This document shows, in pieces, positions 6,654-8,420 of a stretch of DNA of 8,420 nt. The number at the start of each line of letters is the position of its first letter. The first letter of the stretch is position 1. The stretch covers positions 1-8,420 of the forward strand of contig JAESRD010000147.1 in NCBI GenBank assembly GCA_016764835.1, given 5' to 3'. This stretch comes from Paracoccaceae bacterium (GTDB lineage Bacteria > Pseudomonadota > Alphaproteobacteria > Rhodobacterales > Rhodobacteraceae). The position numbers and the translations under genes were made by a program. The notes beneath the pieces were generated by a model that saw only the letters and a list, made by a program, of their open reading frames with translations, had not been told where the DNA came from and did not search any database.

Positions 6654-7325
6654 CTAGCTGATCGTGGTTTCAACCGGCGCCAGCCCACCGACCCGGCCCA
6701 CAAGCTTGTCGCCCACCCCAACAGCGCCAACACCAGACGGTGTGCCGGTCATAATCAGATCACCTGCCTCCAACGCATAGAGCCCGGCCATATGCGCGAC
6801 CAGCTCATCAACGCCATTTATCATGTCGGCAATCATGCCCGATTGACGCTGCGTGCCGTTAACGTCGAGCGTTATCGCCGCTGCCAAAATGTTGCCCGCT
6901 GCCTCGGCCGGGGTGATCGCGGCAATGATCGCCGCCCCCTTAAAATCTTTGGCCGCATCCCATGGCTGGCGCTTGTTCTTGGCTACATTTTGCAGATCAC
7001 GCCGGGTCATATCTAGCCCCGCCGCATAGCCAAACACAGCCCCCTTTGGCCCCAATGCGATGACCAGCTCAACCTCGTGGTGCAGGTCAGCCGTGCCTTG
7101 CGGATAGAGCAGAACGCCGCCCGATTGCTCCAAGTTTACAGGTGATTTTGTAAAAAAGAACGGCGCATCTTTTTCGGCAACACTGCCCATTTCAGCCGCA
7201 TGGGCGGCGTAATTTCGGCCAATGCAGAATATCCGCAGCACGGCGTAGCGCGAGCCTGTCGCTGCATCATAGCCGCTAACCGGCAGGCTGGCTTGTTCTG
7301 GCGCCGGAAAAACATAAGGTGGCAT
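6654..7325 (-). CDS. Fumarylacetoacetate hydrolase (FAH) family protein
   Basis: This is a metal-dependent enzyme of the FAH superfamily, whose members hydrolyse or decarboxylate 2,4-diketo or oxo acids (fumarylpyruvate, acylpyruvates, oxaloacetate). The exact substrate cannot be read from the sequence. It has 223 residues, the length of the single-domain FAHD1/fumarylpyruvate hydrolase group. GGAG lies 6 nt before the ATG at 7323-7325. Key features are FCIGRNYAAHAAEMG (33-47), with His42 and Glu45 at the positions of the catalytic dyad of FAHD1; PFFFTKSP (55-62); HHEVEL (82-87), with metal ligands Glu84 and Glu86; GLDMTRRDLQ (103-112), with ligand Asp105; KRQPWDAAKDFKG (118-130); and LIMTGTPSGVG (190-200). 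All expected ligands are present. It is divergent from the sulfur-transporter genes (238 nt between the two start codons, which include the leader ORF) and upstream of the hydroxylase gene on the same strand. Confidence 0.93.
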   Translation of the reverse strand: MPPYVFPAPEQASLPVSGYDAATGSRYAVLRIFCIGRNYAAHAAEMGSVAEKDAPFFFTKSPVNLEQSGGVLLYPQGTADLHHEVELVIALGPKGAVFGYAAGLDMTRRDLQNVAKNKRQPWDAAKDFKGAAIIAAITPAEAAGNILAAAITLDVNGTQRQSGMIADMINGVDELVAHMAGLYALEAGDLIMTGTPSGVGAVGVGDKLVGRVGGLAPVETTIS

Positions 7326-7408
7326 GGTCTGCTCCTGTTAACCTCTGGCACAATACCGCGCCAAGCGACCGGGGCAAAGAGCCGCCGCGCTACAATTTTT
7401 ACCAAGTC

Positions 7409-7436
7409 TTGAAAAAACATATTGCAATATCATTAT
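7409..7436 (+). promoter_or_regulatory. Candidate promoter of the leader ORF and YeeE/YedE genes
   Basis: TTGAAA (7409-7414, 5 of 6 to the -35 consensus) is followed after 16 nt by CATTAT (7431-7436, 4 of 6 to the -10 consensus). Initiation near 7443 would give a leader of about 65 nt before the Cys-rich ORF, containing a small hairpin CGGC-AAAA-GCCG (7472-7483). Called by inspection only. Confidence 0.4.
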
Positions 7437-7441
7437 ATGTT
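7416..7441. promoter_or_regulatory. AT-rich operator-like palindromes within the promoter
   Basis: ATATTGCAATAT (7419-7430) is a perfect 12-bp palindrome lying wholly in the spacer of the candidate promoter. It is nested in a wider inverted repeat, AACATAT (7416-7422) / ATATGTT (7435-7441), that also covers the -10. Such AT-rich dyads over a promoter are typical of small winged-helix repressors. Established knowledge: YeeE/YedE-type genes are often controlled by sulfide-responsive ArsR-family repressors such as BigR. Assigning this site to such a regulator is inference, and no regulator gene lies in the window. Confidence 0.45.
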
Positions 7442-7498
7442 AGGCTATGCACAGCGCAGTAAAATTCGAAGCGGCAAAAGCCGTACATAATCCTTGGG

Positions 7499-7503
7499 AA
7501 GGA
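7499..7503 (+). promoter_or_regulatory. Strong Shine-Dalgarno of the leader ORF
   Basis: AAGGA within GGGAAGGA (7496-7503) sits 6 nt before the ATG at 7510. It is the best ribosome site in the transporter leader and clearly better than the AGG before the ATG at 7564, so ribosomes would be expected to load first on the 17-codon ORF. Confidence 0.7.
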
Positions 7504-7509
7504 CGCACA

Positions 7510-7563
7510 ATGACCCGTGCAATTATTCTTGTAATACCACTTTGCAAAAAGTGCAGGTGCTAG
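7510..7563 (+). CDS. Cys-rich 17-residue leader peptide upstream of YeeE/YedE transporter genes
   Basis: The ORF encodes MTRAIILVIPLCKKCRC: a basic start, a short hydrophobic run (residues 4-11) and three cysteines at 12, 15 and 17. The last six sense codons are TGC AAA AAG TGC AGG TGC. It has a strong SD (AAGGA, 6-nt spacing). Its TAG stop (7561-7563) is immediately followed by the ATG of the transporter gene in the same frame, so translation of the two is almost certainly coupled. A hairpin (7538-7553) covers codons 10-15. The likely role is as a cis-acting leader in which slow decoding of Cys codons, or metal/sulfane binding by the nascent CxxCxC tail, changes access to the next start codon. 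Known parallels are the poly-cysteine leader ORFs upstream of sulfur-metabolism operons in mycobacteria and Cys-containing leader ORFs of copper-responsive genes. The coding call rests on SD, position and composition; function is inference. Confidence 0.6.
   Translation: MTRAIILVIPLCKKCRC
7538..7553 (+). promoter_or_regulatory. Leader hairpin with GCAA tetraloop just before the transporter start
   Basis: CACTTT-GCAA-AAAGTG is a perfect 6-bp stem closed by a GNRA-type tetraloop. It lies within the last codons of the Cys leader and ends 10 nt before the transporter ATG, directly next to its weak ribosome site (AGG, 7555-7557). A ribosome paused on the Cys codons would melt or mask it. An exclusive alternative pairing, TGCAA (7518-7522) with TTGCA (7542-7546), also exists but is weak. 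There is no T-run, so a transcription terminator is not supported. Confidence 0.5.
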
Positions 7564-7995
7564 ATGGAAACCGTCTTCACACCTTATGCCGCCCTTATTG
7601 GCGGCAGTCTCATTGGCTTGGCCTCGGTTCTGCTGATGGCAACTTTGGGCCGCATCATGGGTGCCACTGGTATCTTGGGCGGCTTCATGTCGCCCAGCTC
7701 ATTCTCTGACTGGAGCTGGCGCGCTGTAATATTAGCCGGCGTGGTCACCGCCCCGGCGCTGTATCTGGGCGCCACCGGAAACTGGCCACAGGTCGAGGCC
7801 CCTGTCAGCCGCGGCGCACTCATCATCGGCGGCTTGATCGTCGGCATGGGCGTCACTTACGGCGGCGGCTGCACGTCTGGCCACGGTGTTTGCGGCATGG
7901 CGCGGCTGTCAAGCCGCTCGATCGTTGCCACGTTATGTTTCATGGCCGGGGCAGCGCTCAGCGTCTATGTCACCCGTCATTTGTTGGGGATGTAA
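7564..7995 (+). CDS. YeeE/YedE family membrane protein, first half-transporter (PmpA-like)
   Basis: This is an inner-membrane protein of the YeeE/YedE (DUF395) family, whose characterised members import thiosulfate or related sulfur compounds. It has 143 residues, half the size of fused YeeE/TsuA proteins; in this split form two small proteins are encoded side by side. Hydrophobic segments lie at about 7-27, 32-42, 53-70, 84-100 and 118-137. The family hallmark YGGGCTSGHGVCGMARLSSRS (99-119) is intact, with Cys103 and Cys110, the type of conserved cysteines that relay the sulfur substrate in TsuA. The ATG at 7564 matches the usual N-terminus (FTPYAALIGGSLIGLA). Its own SD is weak (AGG, 6-nt spacing) and the leader ORF stop abuts it, implying translational coupling. 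The second half-gene starts 3 nt after the stop. Confidence 0.93.
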   Translation: METVFTPYAALIGGSLIGLASVLLMATLGRIMGATGILGGFMSPSSFSDWSWRAVILAGVVTAPALYLGATGNWPQVEAPVSRGALIIGGLIVGMGVTYGGGCTSGHGVCGMARLSSRSIVATLCFMAGAALSVYVTRHLLGM

Positions 7996-7998
7996 GCC

Positions 7999-8420
7999 AT
8001 GCGCCTGATCACAACCTATTTCATCGGCCTTATCTTTGGCCTCGGCATTGTCATCTCTGGCATGTCAAACCCGGCCAAAGTGCTGAACTTCTTTGATGTC
8101 GCCGGCACGTGGGACCCGAGCCTTGCCTTGGTCATGGTCGCCGCCCTGATCGTCACCTTTATCGGCTACCGCCTCGTGCTCGGCCGCCCAGCACCAAGCT
8201 TTGCCAGCAGCTACAGCCTGCCCGCCACGCGTAAGATTGACAAAAAGTTGGTCGGCGGCTCGGTGTTCTTCGGCATCGGCTGGGGCATTGCCGGGTTTTG
8301 CCCCGGCGGCGCTTTGCCCGCCCTTGGCACCGGCAATGCCGATGTCCTGATTTTCTGTGCTGCCATGTGTGGCGGCATCTTTGCTGCCCGCGGCCTGCAA
8401 AAATACACCCCGCGCGCACA
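7999..8420 (+). CDS. YeeE/YedE family membrane protein, second half-transporter (PmpB-like, DUF6691; 3' end outside the window)
   Basis: The frame opens with ATG at 7999, 3 nt after the preceding stop, and runs off the window edge after 140 complete codons. Since family members are about 140-150 residues, only a few residues should be missing. Hydrophobic segments lie at about 4-22, 41-61, 84-101 and 113-131. Diagnostic features are FGLGIVISGMSNPAKVLNFFD (13-33) and the conserved GIAGFCPGGALPALGTG (96-112), with Cys101; Cys120 and Cys124 follow in a helix. SGMSNPAKVLNFFDV and FCPGGA identify the partner of the PmpA-like protein; together they would form one transport unit for a sulfur-containing solute. 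No separate SD is obvious, so it probably depends on translation of the first gene. The rest of the operon, possibly with an ArsR-type regulator or a sulfur dioxygenase, lies outside the window. Confidence 0.92.
   Translation, partial: MRLITTYFIGLIFGLGIVISGMSNPAKVLNFFDVAGTWDPSLALVMVAALIVTFIGYRLVLGRPAPSFASSYSLPATRKIDKKLVGGSVFFGIGWGIAGFCPGGALPALGTGNADVLIFCAAMCGGIFAARGLQKYTPRA

Noticed and set aside
7464..7475. SqrR-type operator (ATTC-N8-GAAT) in the transporter leader
   Set aside because: ATTC occurs at 7464-7467, but the base run 8 nt later is AAAA, not GAAT; only the TTCGAA self-palindrome is present.
7494..7709. 71-codon plus-strand frame overlapping the Cys leader and the first transporter gene
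   Set aside because: It is out of frame with a clear YeeE/YedE protein and its composition (WRQSHWLGLGSADGN) is that of a shadow frame. A -1 slip at C-AAA-AAG in the leader would enter this frame, but that would not lead into the transporter.
8065..8419. Long minus-strand open frames at the right edge
   Set aside because: They are antisense to the second YeeE/YedE gene, which shows the conserved SGMSNPAKV and FCPGGA motifs; the minus-strand products are low-complexity and rich in Arg/Ala/Gln.

Overview
The window looks like a chromosomal segment of an alphaproteobacterium, most likely Rhodobacterales/Rhodobacteraceae. This rests on gene content recognised by eye: a class II (E. coli-type) pyrC, then pyrE and dnaB in that order; an N-terminally cut protein of a family I know mainly from Rhodobacteraceae; and moderately GC-rich coding sequence. 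No similarity search was run, so the taxonomic call is inference.

Layout. Positions 1-546 (+) hold the C-terminal part of an alpha/beta-hydrolase-like protein. Converging on it are two minus-strand genes, a secreted protein of unknown function (578-1189) and a small three-helix membrane protein (1257-1541). A 236-nt gap with inverted repeats leads into pyrC (1778-2830) and pyrE (2861-3535), two steps of de novo UMP synthesis and probably one transcript. After 269 nt containing several hairpins comes dnaB (3805-5292), the replicative helicase. Next is an AT-rich stretch (about 5310-5760) that carries one orphan gene for a protein of about 60 aa with its own candidate promoter. On the minus strand follow a membrane fatty-acid-hydroxylase-superfamily protein (5781-6506) and, upstream of it, a fumarylacetoacetate hydrolase-family enzyme (6654-7325). 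They are separated by 147 nt containing a 19-bp direct repeat. Divergent from the latter is a pair of half-size YeeE/YedE membrane proteins (7564-7995 and 7999 to the window edge), which probably act together in uptake of a sulfur-containing anion such as thiosulfate.

The most interesting signal is in front of the YeeE/YedE pair. A 17-codon ORF (7510-7563) has a strong Shine-Dalgarno sequence and ends in Leu-Cys-Lys-Lys-Cys-Arg-Cys. Its TAG stop directly abuts the ATG of the first transporter gene, in the same reading frame. A hairpin with a GCAA tetraloop covers its first Cys-Lys-Lys codons, and an AT-rich palindrome lies in the spacer of a candidate promoter upstream. This has the form of a cysteine-sensing leader peptide translationally coupled to a sulfur transporter, under an additional repressor-type operator. 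The mechanism is inference; the ORF, its SD, the three Cys codons, the abutting stop/start and the hairpin are directly visible.

No tRNA, rRNA, CRISPR array, insertion sequence or integrase was seen.
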